From contig NZ_ATAY01000094.1 in the NCBI RefSeq assembly GCF_000421965.1, positions 62,001 to 126,000 on the forward strand: DNA of 64,000 nt. The letters are read 5' to 3'. This DNA is from Ruminiclostridium papyrosolvens C7. GTDB taxonomy: Bacteria > Bacillota > Clostridia > Acetivibrionales > DSM-1351. Position numbers and translations under genes: made by a program. Under the pieces are notes generated by a model. That model saw nothing but the letters and a program-made list of their open reading frames with translations, did not search any database and was not told the DNA's origin. Positions 26,462 through 35,082 of this stretch are shown here, piece by piece; position 1 is the first letter of the stretch, and each line of letters starts with the position of its first letter.

Positions 26462-26940
26462 ATTTTTCCCCCTTGGATTTTCGATTTATTTATTCCCTAA
26501 TATAACCTTATCTGCCCCATTCATCAACCTCAGAATTTTCAAGCTTGTATTTCTTGCCCGCACGGTAAACGGCAGTTTTAACGACTTTATTGAACTCGGT
26601 TCTTAAACCCCTGGTACATAACCCTAATTAAGCCCGAAAGCGTCTCCGGCTAAGACAAGCCTTGGCTTGTGCACTTCCAAAACGAGCGTTAAGAACGTAC
26701 CACCACAGAGAACATGATATGCATCGTTAATCATCGTGTTTACTTATATAAACCCATTTATCTAATTTGCTCAATTTACTGTACTTACAATTGAGCACCT
26801 CTCAATGAACTACAAAGTAAGTCCCTAGAGAACGATCTCTTAGGACTTTTCAATGACACAAATTGTGTCATTTCACATAAATGTGTACTAATTCATTTTA
26901 ACACAGGCCCGAATTTTTTCAATCTATGGAGGTTATTATC
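26462..26940. other. Hairpin-rich gene-free spacer upstream of the RM operon
   Basis: No intact gene is seen. A minus-strand reading frame ending at about 26510 (...VVKTAVYRAGKKYKLENS then EVDEWGR and stop) looks like a gene remnant. Five inverted repeats follow each other: ACAAGCC/GGCTTGT (26655-26670), GCTCAATT/AATTGAGC (26769-26796), AAGTCC...GGACTT with paired AGAGA/TCTCT inside (26819-26850, followed by T4), TGACACAAATTGTGTCA (26854-26870) and CACAT/ATGTG (26874-26885). The third is a likely terminator; the fourth looks like an operator. The block marks a boundary between foreign DNA and the core genome. Confidence 0.5.
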
Positions 26941-27189
26941 ATGAAAAATAAAAACTGCTACACCCCAATCGATAGTGTGAAGGTCGAGATGTTTTTACGT
27001 GATACCGAGGATATTTTTATGAACAAACTCCTCCCTGAGAAATTGTTCTGAGCACTTGGGAACTTGATATCGATAGCCATCGTATATGTGAATTCATTAA
27101 ACATGGCAAAGCGGAGTGTGAGATTGCGATGGAACCCAACAACTCACTAAGGATATTCTCACCATATGGAGTATTACATAAATATTGAA
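26941..27189 (+). pseudogene. Small frameshifted gene of unknown family
   Basis: ATG 26941 follows GGAGG and opens a frame beginning MKNKNCYTPIDSVKVEMF that ends after 36 codons in TGA. Another frame then continues as STWELDIDSHRICEFIKHG and ends FSPYGVLHKY at 27189. Restoring one G in the GAGAAATT at about 27034-27041 would give one protein of about 82 residues. A strong terminator follows at once. I do not recognise the family. It is probably a decayed cargo gene, or a sequencing slip. Confidence 0.5.
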
Positions 27190-27196
27190 TAAAAGT

Positions 27197-27240
27197 AAAA
27201 GCTTTCGAAGTTTAAATAACCTCGTAAGCTTTTATTTCGC
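27197..27240 (+). terminator. Terminator after the small frameshifted gene
   Basis: TAAAAGCTT (27197-27205) pairs with AAGCTTTTA (27227-27235), and the inner bases CGAaGTT/AACcTCG extend the stem. TTT follows. It ends the plus-strand unit at 26941-27189. Confidence 0.7.
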
Positions 27241-27292
27241 GCATTTGTTCATTTACGCGTAAAAGTCCGCCCCCCCTAAGCTTTAAGACCGC

Positions 27293-27328
27293 AAAAAAGT
27301 GTGTCCATGGAAACATGAAACACACTTT
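27293..27328 (-). terminator. Terminator of rlmD
   Basis: On the minus strand AAAGTGTGT pairs with ACACACTTT around a loop of about 17 bases and runs into TTTTTT. It lies 30 bases beyond the rlmD stop. Confidence 0.75.
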
Positions 27329-27357
27329 GAAATATCGCAAAAAACCGCTAAACCTCA

Positions 27358-28743
27358 CTATTCAAGCCTTTTCCGCTCTATCAACGCAACCGCCTCAACA
27401 TGCCCCGTCCACGGAAACATATCAACCGGCTGCACTTCCTTCACCTCAAACCCATGCTCCGTCAGGTACTTCAGGTCCCTTGCCAGCGTGGACGGGTTAC
27501 AGCTTACGTAAACAATCCGCTGTGGCTGCATTTCCACCAAAGTATTAAGCAGCACCTCGTCACAGCCTTTCCTTGGTGGGTCTACAACCACCACATCCGC
27601 TTTTACTCCCTGTGCATACAGCTCAGGGATAACCTTTTCTGCCTCACCCACCAGGAATTCCACATTAGAGACACCATTGATTTCAGCATTTCTTTTAGCA
27701 TCACTGATAGCATCAGCAACGACCTCCGCCCCTACAACACGCTTAGCCTTCGTTGATAGGAAAAGCGAAATAGTTCCTATACCGCAATACAGGTCAAAAA
27801 TCGTTTCATTCCCGGAAAGACCAGCATATTCAAGAGCCTTTTCATACAACACTTCTGTTTGAATTGGATTTACCTGAAAGAAAGACAAAGGTGAAATCTC
27901 AAATCTGAAGTTTCCTATATAGTCAGTTATGTACTTCTGACCGTAAATACATATATTTTTATCCCCAAGAATAATATTTGTGCTTCTGGTATTTACATTT
28001 AAAATAATACTCTTGATATCAGGAAATTCTTCGAGCAGCTTTTTAACAAGTTCATCCGATTTTATCAGTTTATCACCGTTAATAACCAGCACCACCATAA
28101 TTTCACCGGTTTTAAAGCCCTTTCTCACCATTACGTGGCGAAGAAGTCCCTTGCCGGTTTTCTCATCATAAATCGCTATGCCCGTAGCCTTGCAAAAATT
28201 TCTTACAACGTCCCTTATTTCATTGCTCTCATCCGGTTGTATTTCGCACAAGTTGCTGTCAATAATATTGTGAGACCTTGACTCATAGAAGCCAATTCTG
28301 ATTTCACCATTATTAGAACCAACCGGGTATTGAACCTTATTCCTATACTTATATGGGTTTTCCATTCCAATAGTGTTATTTACTGTAACATCCTGAAGGC
28401 CGCCAATTCTTCTGATATTTTGTAGAACAGTATCTTTTTTAAAATCCAACTGTGCCTGATACGTCATGTGCTGAACCGCACAACCTCCGCATTTGTCATA
28501 GACAGGACAAAATGGTTTTACTCTGTCCTCAGAAGACTTATTTATTTTAACAAGCCGTCCTACTGCATAACTCTTGGTTTGTTTTACTATTTTAACGTCA
28601 ACATTTTCTCCCGGAAGAACTCCATCAACAAAAACCACAAATCCCTCAATTTTACCTACACCCTGTCCTTCATGAGTTAAACCTGTTATATCGATTTTAA
28701 ATGTTTTATTTTGTAAAAATATCTTTTGAGAAGGCTGTTTCAT
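27358..28743 (-). CDS. rlmD: 23S rRNA (uracil-C5)-methyltransferase, RlmD/RumA type
   Basis: 461 residues. An N-terminal TRAM domain (DITGLTHEGQGVGKIEGFVVFV) is followed by the iron-sulfur Cys set FCPVYDKCGGCAVQHM and the AdoMet methyltransferase domain with FDLYCGIGTISLFL, VVVDPPRKGC and the nucleophile region VYVSCNPSTLARDL. It methylates a uracil in 23S rRNA; the exact position (1939, or 747 plus 1939) cannot be decided from sequence. The C-terminus (DMFPWTGHVEAVALIERK) is intact. rum-type genes are known insertion sites for mobile elements in streptococci. Here the 3' end faces the foreign block, which fits but does not prove such an insertion. Confidence 0.9.
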   Translation of the reverse strand: MKQPSQKIFLQNKTFKIDITGLTHEGQGVGKIEGFVVFVDGVLPGENVDVKIVKQTKSYAVGRLVKINKSSEDRVKPFCPVYDKCGGCAVQHMTYQAQLDFKKDTVLQNIRRIGGLQDVTVNNTIGMENPYKYRNKVQYPVGSNNGEIRIGFYESRSHNIIDSNLCEIQPDESNEIRDVVRNFCKATGIAIYDEKTGKGLLRHVMVRKGFKTGEIMVVLVINGDKLIKSDELVKKLLEEFPDIKSIILNVNTRSTNIILGDKNICIYGQKYITDYIGNFRFEISPLSFFQVNPIQTEVLYEKALEYAGLSGNETIFDLYCGIGTISLFLSTKAKRVVGAEVVADAISDAKRNAEINGVSNVEFLVGEAEKVIPELYAQGVKADVVVVDPPRKGCDEVLLNTLVEMQPQRIVYVSCNPSTLARDLKYLTEHGFEVKEVQPVDMFPWTGHVEAVALIERKRLE

Positions 28744-28834
28744 TGGTCAACCACCGTTTCCTTAATTTATAACCAATATAATACCATATTTGCCCGGATT
28801 GATAAACCTGGGTAGAACCTACAAAAAACAAAAT

Positions 28835-28876
28835 CTTTGGCATGGTAAATATTAGTACTTATTAACCACGCCAAAG
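28835..28876 (-). terminator. Terminator after the ferritin-like gene
   Basis: CTTTGGCaTGGT pairs with ACCAcGCCAAAG. Read on the minus strand, ATTTTGTTTTTT follows. It lies 45 bases beyond the stop of the ferritin-like gene. Confidence 0.7.
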
Positions 28877-28921
28877 TTTCAGATAATTTTGTCTATCTTG
28901 CAATAGTGGATAAACTCATTT

Positions 28922-29128
28922 TTACTGTCTTTTGTAATCCAACAGGATATTACGAAGCTTACTGGCATGCATTCCTTCGTCTTCTGCAAAATCCTTGAAC
29001 ACCTGCTTAATCTTTTCATCTTCAATCCTTTTTGAGTACATTTCGTAGTCCCTTACCAACTCCATGGAATTTTCCCATGCTCTCAAAAGTCTGTCATACG
29101 TGGTAAGTTCAATTTCATTTTCGTTCAT
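28922..29128 (-). CDS. Short ferritin-like (rubrerythrin-type) protein
   Basis: 68 residues from ATG 29128, which has a perfect GGAGGAG site; an upstream in-frame start has none. The sequence TYDRLLRAWENSMELVRDYE and FKDFAEDEGMHASKLRNILL forms two helices with the E...DYE and EDEGxH patterns of the ferritin/rubrerythrin four-helix fold. Only half of the usual 140 residues are present, so two copies would be needed to build a four-helix bundle. It starts just beyond the 3' end of mug with 13 bases of overlap and probably shares its transcript. Metal binding is inferred. Confidence 0.6.
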   Translation of the reverse strand: MNENEIELTTYDRLLRAWENSMELVRDYEMYSKRIEDEKIKQVFKDFAEDEGMHASKLRNILLDYKRQ

Positions 29129-29141
29129 AAAATCTCCTCCG

Positions 29142-29696
29142 TTACCCAATAGAATCCAAAAGTTTTTTCAAATCAGCAAAGCACTTGCATTGCTCTGCAA
29201 AAGGTACTGTATTCAGCCCGCTTGTACTGTAGCAAACAAAATCCAAGGTAGTTTCCAGTATATTTGCGGATTGAAGGCCGGGCAAAACATTAATTCCTGA
29301 TGCAGATACCTTCAAAATACTAGAAGCATATGCACGATACACTCCGATTCCCACATAACAGGCAATTCGAGGTTTAAAACTATCCAAAAGCCTGTAAAGG
29401 TTTGCCGAACCTTCAATAGCTTCATCAGTGCCAATTTCATTGGCAACTTTAGACGGTCTGTCAACAATATTTGTGGAGCCATATCCAAGTTCAAGTATTT
29501 TCCTGTCATCCTCCGGCTCGAATCTGGAAGGTGTCAGACCTGATTCATACAAAAATCTCCAGAATCTGTTGCTTTTATGAGAATAGTGGTGCCTGTTTCT
29601 GGCAGAAAGCAAGCCCGGATTATAACCTATAAAAACAACTTTAAGTCCCGGCGCAAGGATGTCCGGCAGCGGCTTTTCATTATAAAAATTATCCAT
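29142..29696 (-). CDS. mug: Mismatch-specific uracil/thymine DNA glycosylase (MUG/TDG family)
   Basis: 184 residues. The active-site loop VVFIGYNPGLLSARNRHHYS carries the GxNPG motif of the MUG/TDG branch of uracil-DNA glycosylases. STNIVDRPSK and the late CYSTSGLN loop match the family's strand-intercalation motif. It removes uracil and related bases opposite G. ATG 29696 follows GGAGGAATACT. Its 3' end overlaps the start of the mini-ferritin gene, so the two are co-transcribed. No missing residue is seen, and the length is normal. Confidence 0.88.
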   Translation of the reverse strand: MDNFYNEKPLPDILAPGLKVVFIGYNPGLLSARNRHHYSHKSNRFWRFLYESGLTPSRFEPEDDRKILELGYGSTNIVDRPSKVANEIGTDEAIEGSANLYRLLDSFKPRIACYVGIGVYRAYASSILKVSASGINVLPGLQSANILETTLDFVCYSTSGLNTVPFAEQCKCFADLKKLLDSIG

Positions 29697-29848
29697 AGTA
29701 TTCCTCCAAAAGGTAAAAACTACGGAGTGCTTTTCTTTATATTTAGCATTTTGTAGTTTTTTTATGTAAATATTGATAGAATAAAACTTTTTATCAAGGC
29801 AAATCTATAAAATTGTAAACAAACTTTATATATGGAGGTTATTTTTAA

Positions 29849-30391
29849 TTGGTATTAATTATAGTTTCTCTAATAGTTTCAGCAATTAGTGCAGTATTGG
29901 CAATTTTAATTATATTACTGTTTATTATACCGTTAAAGACTGATTTCGTACTGGATACGGATAATTCAATATTACAAGCAACAGCTTTATGGCTTCATCC
30001 GTTCATAATGGCACGGATTACATTAGAAAATAGCAACCCGATTTTAAACATTCATGTTTTTGGGAAGCATGTATTAAAAAGGACATTAAAGAAAAAATCT
30101 GGTAAAGGCCACAGTATGGATTATCTGAGAGCTATAGAACCTGAAGATATAAAGGTCAGTACACATTACGGTTTTAGTAATCCCTTTGATACAGGTATTA
30201 CTTGCGGAGCTGTAAATATGGTTTCGCAATTAATCAATATAAGTACTTTTGAAAACGAACCGGACTTTCTTGCAGATAAAGATTACGTATATTTAAATGC
30301 TTCAGCCAAAATGTACATGGGTCCGGCTATTATGAAAATATTTAAAATACGAAGACTTTACAGGAGGGACTTACAATGGATACAAACATGA
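29849..30391 (+). CDS. Membrane-anchored protein of the gerW locus (DUF2953-like)
   Basis: 180 residues from a TTG at 29849, ten bases after GGAGG; no better start is seen. Residues 1-28 are hydrophobic (IIVSLIVSAISAVLAILIIL). The rest is beta-rich, with LWLHPFIMARITLENSNPIL and a C-terminal KIFKIRRLYRRD. In many clostridia a membrane protein of the DUF2953 type precedes the gerW gene, and this one overlaps it by 16 bases. By context it is probably a forespore protein. The domain name is a tentative assignment because the sequence is shorter than most DUF2953 members. Confidence 0.6.
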   Translation: MVLIIVSLIVSAISAVLAILIILLFIIPLKTDFVLDTDNSILQATALWLHPFIMARITLENSNPILNIHVFGKHVLKRTLKKKSGKGHSMDYLRAIEPEDIKVSTHYGFSNPFDTGITCGAVNMVSQLINISTFENEPDFLADKDYVYLNASAKMYMGPAIMKIFKIRRLYRRDLQWIQT

Positions 30392-30825
30392 ATCAGAATG
30401 TAACTGCTTTATTTTCAAACCTTGAAGACTTTACTCAGAATGAAGGCTTAATAGGAAAGCCGGTTACACATGGGGATAAAACCTTTATTCCTGTAGTCTC
30501 AGTAACTCTTGGCTATGGAACAGGTAATACGGCTAGCAAAAACCACGGCACCAGTACAAAAGAACAAGCAGGCGGCACTACCTCCGGTATGGCCAACAAC
30601 ATGGCAGGAGGCGCTTTGGGACTGGGAGCAAAACTTTGTACAGATGCAGTAATAATCGTAGACAAGGACAACGTTTCAATGCTTCAGGTTGGCCCTACCG
30701 CTACAAGCCAACTTATGGATAAAATACCTCAGATAATCTCAGGTATGGGTTCCATGGGGAAACAGCAGCAACAAGGTCAACAGCAGCAGGGACAACAATC
30801 CCAAAGCAGTCAAAGTCAGCAATAA
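30376..30825 (+). CDS. gerW: GerW/YtfJ-family spore protein
   Basis: 149 residues. VTALFSNLEDFTQNEGLIGK and the phrase FIPVVSVTLGYGTGNTAS are characteristic of YtfJ/GerW, as is the Gly-rich middle followed by LGLGAKLCTDAVIIVDKDNV. The tail is a low-complexity Gln/Ser run. In Bacillus the protein is made in the forespore and affects germination. AGGAGGG lies 9 bases ahead of ATG 30376, inside the upstream gene. With the membrane protein it forms a two-gene operon. It is one of the strongest pointers to a spore-former. Confidence 0.88.
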   Translation: MDTNMNQNVTALFSNLEDFTQNEGLIGKPVTHGDKTFIPVVSVTLGYGTGNTASKNHGTSTKEQAGGTTSGMANNMAGGALGLGAKLCTDAVIIVDKDNVSMLQVGPTATSQLMDKIPQIISGMGSMGKQQQQGQQQQGQQSQSSQSQQ

Positions 30826-30917
30826 TTTTAGACCAATATTTTACTGAATATGTACTGAATAAACGTGTAACACTATTATAGCAAGTAATATCTTTTAACA
30901 TGAAAGGACAATATACC

Positions 30918-31277
30918 ATGGATAAAGTAGAAAACAGACAAGGTTTTGGCCTAGGACATCTCATATTGCGTATAGTAATCGGAGCTGTCATTCTGGCAAT
31001 CACAGCATTTTTAACACCAGGTTTTTCGATTTCATCATGGTTTTCATTATTGCTTGCAGCAGTAGTATTGGCAGTACTGGACTGGGCAGTAAACAAGATA
31101 ACAGGTGTAAATGCAACTCCTTTCGGCCGTGGAATTTCCGGCTTCATATTGGCAGCCGTTATCATTTATGTTATCAAGTTTATAGTACCTGGATATAATA
31201 TCTCACTCCTTGCTGCTGTTATTGCTGCACTGGTATATGGTGTAGTCGATGCAATTATTCCAGGACGTGGTATGTAG
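30918..31277 (+). CDS. Holin-like four-helix membrane protein (phage holin IV superfamily type)
   Basis: 119 residues from ATG 30918, with AAAGGA 9 bases upstream. Four hydrophobic helices are visible: LILRIVIGAVILAITAFL, SLLLAAVVLAVLDWAV, GFILAAVIIYVIKFIV and LLAAVIAALVYGVVDA, with Gly/Pro turns (TPGFSISSW, PGYNIS). The pattern matches the small chromosomally encoded 4-TM holin-like family. It is not near phage genes here, so it is more likely a general membrane protein, perhaps spore- or envelope-linked as it follows gerW. A strong terminator ends the unit. Confidence 0.65.
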   Translation: MDKVENRQGFGLGHLILRIVIGAVILAITAFLTPGFSISSWFSLLLAAVVLAVLDWAVNKITGVNATPFGRGISGFILAAVIIYVIKFIVPGYNISLLAAVIAALVYGVVDAIIPGRGM

Positions 31278-31311
31278 ATACCATAGAGGAATACCTGCAA
31301 AAATGACGTTT

Positions 31312-31340
31312 AGGAGCGGCTTTTTTTAAAGGCCGCTCCT
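31312..31340. terminator. Strong terminator after the holin-like gene
   Basis: AGGAGCGGC and GCCGCTCCT pair perfectly around a T-rich loop. Confidence 0.75.
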
Positions 31341-31455
31341 AATAAAAAAAAATCCCTCTCACAAGGGAAAGATAAGATTATTATTGAATCAGTATGCCGT
31401 TATATAAATTATTCCATATTATATACTGTTTATACCTTTATTTTCCATACATTTC

Positions 31456-33768
31456 CTATACCTTAACACTTTCAGAAATCTTGAAAAGGTCTGTAGATGC
31501 ATCTTGTAGCTGCATAGAGATTTCATCCAAATCGCTAAGAGTTTTTGCTTGTATCTGAATAATAGAGTCAAAATCTTTATATTCCGTGGAATTGTCTGAA
31601 ACTCCACATGCAATTTTGTCTACAGCGTCAACAAACTCTCTGGCTGTCTGATAATGAGTATATGCTTTGTCAGCAGATGCCTTAACGGTATCTGAAACAT
31701 TACTAATAGATTGAATTATTTCTCCAATACCTTTCTTGACTTCATTTATTCTGGCTGCCCCATCTTCAACTCCCAACAAACCTGAATTCATCTTGTTAAC
31801 AGCAGTGTTAATACTTGACTGTATTTCTTTTATCTGCTCCTTTATTTCAGCTGCTGAACTATTGCTTAAGTTGGAGAGCTTTCTTATTTCATCCGCAACA
31901 ACCGCAAAACCCTTTCCCTGCTCTCCTGCCCTATTGGCTTCAATTGCAGCATTCAATGCCAGCAGGTTTGTCTGAGAAGCAATTTGAGTAATGGTATTGG
32001 TAATCTCTCCAATTCTTCCTGATGAGGATTCAAGATTTCCAATGGATGTTGCAATGGACCGAACAGTTTCATTAACAGAGCTTATAAACATTTCTGCCTC
32101 TTCAACCGTCTTTTCCTTCAACTTGGCTGTTTCCACCGCCCTGACACTATCCCCTACTGCCTTTTGTGCCTGTTCGGTTACGGTTTTTACACCGGAAATT
32201 ATGCTTTCGGTATCCAGTACAAACCCTTCCCTGTCAGCAGCCTTTGTTGCAGAAATTTTCTCCATAGTTGTCCTGTTTTGATCAACAAGAGACTTAACTC
32301 TCTGCTTTAAAGTGCTTATTTCACTGCCAGTATCCTTAAACTGTTCAACCATTTTCTGTTGTCCGTCAATCACATTGTTGACCTGCTTGCCCAATTTACC
32401 TATATCATTGGAAGCAGCAATTTCAGCCCTTACGGTTAAGTCTCCCTTTTCAACCTTTGAAAGAATATTTGACAGATAGTGAATAGGCTTAACAATTCTG
32501 TTGGATAAAAGCAATGCAATCAACATACCGATAATAATAGAAATCAGCGTAATAATAATGATTATCCAGAATATGGCATGCTTAATTTTCTCAGAAGACT
32601 TTATATCATCAGAAAAATAATTGTTAAAAGAAACTCTTAGCTTATCTAAATTATCAAGAAAAGATTTATTGAGTTCAGACATACTTTTATATCCGTCTGA
32701 AATACCACCATTCTCAAGAATTGCAGCTCTCTTAAATATCTCTTGTGCAGTACTGTCTATGGAATTATTCAAGGTATTAAGCCTTTTAATTTTTTCTGAA
32801 GCAAGACCGTTTTTCAAAAGGTCTGCCAATTTTATTTCAATATCCGCTTTGTTCTTTTTAAACTCAGAGGATGAATCTTTACTGCCCGACGCAGAATATA
32901 ACAAAATTGCATTGTTTCTGTTTATTAATACAGCTGTGTCCAAAATCTCATTATAGATATGTAAATCTCCCGCAACTTTCTTCATATTCCAGACCCTGTC
33001 AAAGCCTTGGGTTGACCTTGTATTTTCCAGAATATTCTGGCCGGCGGCGGCCACCGCTGCAATTCTTTGTTCAAGGTCTTCTATTTTTGCATTATAATCA
33101 TTGTCCTGAACGTTTGAAACATCACTTCCTGTTGTGTTGAAATAAGTCAGAATATCAGCTAATAGCTTTTTTATCTCCGTAAACTGATTATCAATATAAC
33201 CGGAATCCGAATCTACCAGCCCGATTATTCTGTTCAACTCCGTAATATCATCCGTAAGCCTTACGGACCTGTCCTCAATTGGCTTCGCCGTTGTCTTTTG
33301 CAGCTCATTTACAATGTTTTGCATTTCATCAAAATTATCCTGAACACCCTTTAAGAAATCCTCAATGCCTTTGTTTTCAAAGGTTTTGACATTAGGACTG
33401 ATTTTATCATTATATAAACTTATATATTCTTTGTTAATACTGTCCAGTTTCTCAACAGTCTTTTTGTCCTCAGCGCTTATTTTAGCGCTCTTCAAAGTAT
33501 TTAATGCTGCATCCATCTTGTTTCCTATGTCTGCAAAAGCTTGACTGTCATCACTAAGAGAATTTACAATATCGGTTAAAACCTGCTGTCTTTGAGCAGA
33601 CAACCCGTTGAGTTCCTGTACCGAATCCTGATTTGACTTATTAGCTTCTATATTATTAACAGAATTAATTACTTTTCTATATCCAAAAAAAGAAATCGCA
33701 GATGAAATTAGCGAGATTGCAATAACAATGCAAAATGCTCCGATAATTGTGCTTTTAATATTTTTCAT
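31456..33768 (-). CDS. Methyl-accepting chemotaxis protein with large extracellular helical sensor
   Basis: About 770 residues from ATG 33768, which follows GGAGG by nine bases. A transmembrane helix at about 7-29, a mainly helical extracellular region of about 380 residues (long 4HB/HBM-like), a second membrane segment ([18 protein letters not shown]) and a HAMP ([20 protein letters not shown]) precede the signalling hairpin. The tip reads [20 protein letters not shown] then [20 protein letters not shown], with N instead of A after IEA. It would report to CheA/CheW. No che genes are in the window. It is an orphan chemoreceptor unlike the two six-TM receptors at 51.5 and 54.4 kb. Confidence 0.92.
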   Translation of the reverse strand: MKNIKSTIIGAFCIVIAISLISSAISFFGYRKVINSVNNIEANKSNQDSVQELNGLSAQRQQVLTDIVNSLSDDSQAFADIGNKMDAALNTLKSAKISAEDKKTVEKLDSINKEYISLYNDKISPNVKTFENKGIEDFLKGVQDNFDEMQNIVNELQKTTAKPIEDRSVRLTDDITELNRIIGLVDSDSGYIDNQFTEIKKLLADILTYFNTTGSDVSNVQDNDYNAKIEDLEQRIAAVAAAGQNILENTRSTQGFDRVWNMKKVAGDLHIYNEILDTAVLINRNNAILLYSASGSKDSSSEFKKNKADIEIKLADLLKNGLASEKIKRLNTLNNSIDSTAQEIFKRAAILENGGISDGYKSMSELNKSFLDNLDKLRVSFNNYFSDDIKSSEKIKHAIFWIIIIITLISIIIGMLIALLLSNRIVKPIHYLSNILSKVEKGDLTVRAEIAASNDIGKLGKQVNNVIDGQQKMVEQFKDTGSEISTLKQRVKSLVDQNRTTMEKISATKAADREGFVLDTESIISGVKTVTEQAQKAVGDSVRAVETAKLKEKTVEEAEMFISSVNETVRSIATSIGNLESSSGRIGEITNTITQIASQTNLLALNAAIEANRAGEQGKGFAVVADEIRKLSNLSNSSAAEIKEQIKEIQSSINTAVNKMNSGLLGVEDGAARINEVKKGIGEIIQSISNVSDTVKASADKAYTHYQTAREFVDAVDKIACGVSDNSTEYKDFDSIIQIQAKTLSDLDEISMQLQDASTDLFKISESVKV

Positions 33769-33998
33769 ATATGACAACCTCCTACTTTTCAATGCAAAAT
33801 AGCCGAATATAAAATAGTTCTACATTTTAGCAATAAAATCCTTTAATTCAACTACCTTTTTCGCCACTTTTTTCTTGGCTTAGAGATAGATATATTTCAA
33901 AAGCGTATCTTCATGCCATATATGTAGTAGCGAGAGGTTATTTTCATAAGAAATTTGGAAATAATCCTAGTACATATATTAGTAGAATGGTGGTTCAA

Positions 33999-34847
33999 AT
34001 GAGAAAATTTTTTAAACCCACATGGTGTTTGGTAATTATACTACTTCTTATATTGCCGGTAATTTACTTACTTAATGCCAAATCTGCCCGTTTGGAGAAA
34101 ACCAACAATGTTTTGGGCGAGCAGGTCCGGAATATGTCCAAAACACTGGCACAACAAAATAAAGTGCAAGAAGCGAACAAGGAATTAATAAGGATTCTCC
34201 AATCCGACCAGACCAACTTTAAAACAAGACTTGAAGAATTTGCAAAAACGTATACTAAGATATCAGGCAGCTATGTAAAAAAATCCAGCAGAGGTACCTC
34301 CGTTGAAAGTGCAAATCACACGATAAAAGATATAATAAAACTTAACAACCTTGTAAAAAATATGAATATGGCTTTTAACAGCAATAACGCCCTGACGTTG
34401 GAACTTGAAAAATCAAACAATGAGCTTGAGGAATTTATTGATGCACTGCCTTCTTTCATTCCGGCAAAGGGTAGAATTACATCCCCCTTCGGGATGAGAA
34501 ACCATCCAATTACACACATCAGAACTGTTCACAAGGGCGTAGATATTGATGCGGAAACAGGTGACCCGATAATGGCAGCGGCTTCGGGAAAGGTAATATA
34601 CTCCGGCCTCTCCGGCGGCTACGGAAAACATGTTATAATTGACCACGGTAACGGTTTTAAAACAATATACGGTCATTCATCAAAACTACTTGTCAAAGCC
34701 GGTCAAATTGTCAAAAAGGGCCAGAAAATAGCACTGGTAGGCAGTACAGGCAGAAGTACCGGACCTCATCTGCATTTTGAAATAAGAATAGCCGATACCG
34801 CAGTAGATCCGGTCAAATATGTTGAATTCAAACCCTCACCACAATAG
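33999..34847 (+). CDS. M23 (LytM-type) metallopeptidase, membrane-anchored
   Basis: About 282 residues from ATG 33999 (GGTGG upstream); another ATG 12 bases earlier has no site. An N-terminal membrane helix (LVIILLLILPVIYLL) is followed by a coiled coil (about residues 30-145) and the M23 domain: VHKGVDIDAETGDPIMAAAS with the metal-binding H and D, and a C-terminal GPHLHFEIR with the second HxH. It cuts peptidoglycan crosslinks or serves as an activator of amidases. The M23 metal ligands are all present, so it should be active. It stands alone between a chemoreceptor and the PBP gene, both concerned with the cell surface. Confidence 0.88.
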   Translation: MRKFFKPTWCLVIILLLILPVIYLLNAKSARLEKTNNVLGEQVRNMSKTLAQQNKVQEANKELIRILQSDQTNFKTRLEEFAKTYTKISGSYVKKSSRGTSVESANHTIKDIIKLNNLVKNMNMAFNSNNALTLELEKSNNELEEFIDALPSFIPAKGRITSPFGMRNHPITHIRTVHKGVDIDAETGDPIMAAASGKVIYSGLSGGYGKHVIIDHGNGFKTIYGHSSKLLVKAGQIVKKGQKIALVGSTGRSTGPHLHFEIRIADTAVDPVKYVEFKPSPQ

Positions 34848-34933
34848 CACTGCAAAGCTAATTCGGGAAATATTGTAATTATTACTTTAAATTTTACCAA
34901 TATCCTTATAAAAGGGAAATTCCTATTAAACCG

Positions 34934-34983
34934 GGGACGTCTATATACATGGTAAAGCCAAGCCATTAGTATAGTTTCGTCCC
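34934..34983. other. Fifty-base stem-loop between the M23 peptidase and PBP genes
   Basis: GGGACG...ATGG (34934-34955) pairs with CCAT...CGTCCC (34964-34983), with TATA segments matching inside. The stem is bulged, and no T-run follows directly. It may be a terminator remnant or a short palindromic repeat element. Confidence 0.4.
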
Positions 34984-35082
34984 TTTGCTTTGGGCATTTT
35001 CTTAACATTTAAATAATATGTACTAAAAATCGTTTTATGATATAATATTGTGAGCAAAACGTATTAATTTAAGGAGGATATT

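Noticed and set aside
26462-27357. Insertion sequence between hsdM and rlmD
   Set aside because: Hairpins are present but there is no transposase frame, terminal repeat pair or target duplication visible.
30918-31277. Holin-like protein as a second prophage
   Set aside because: No other phage gene lies nearby; the 4-TM holin-like family is common in ordinary chromosomes and follows gerW here.
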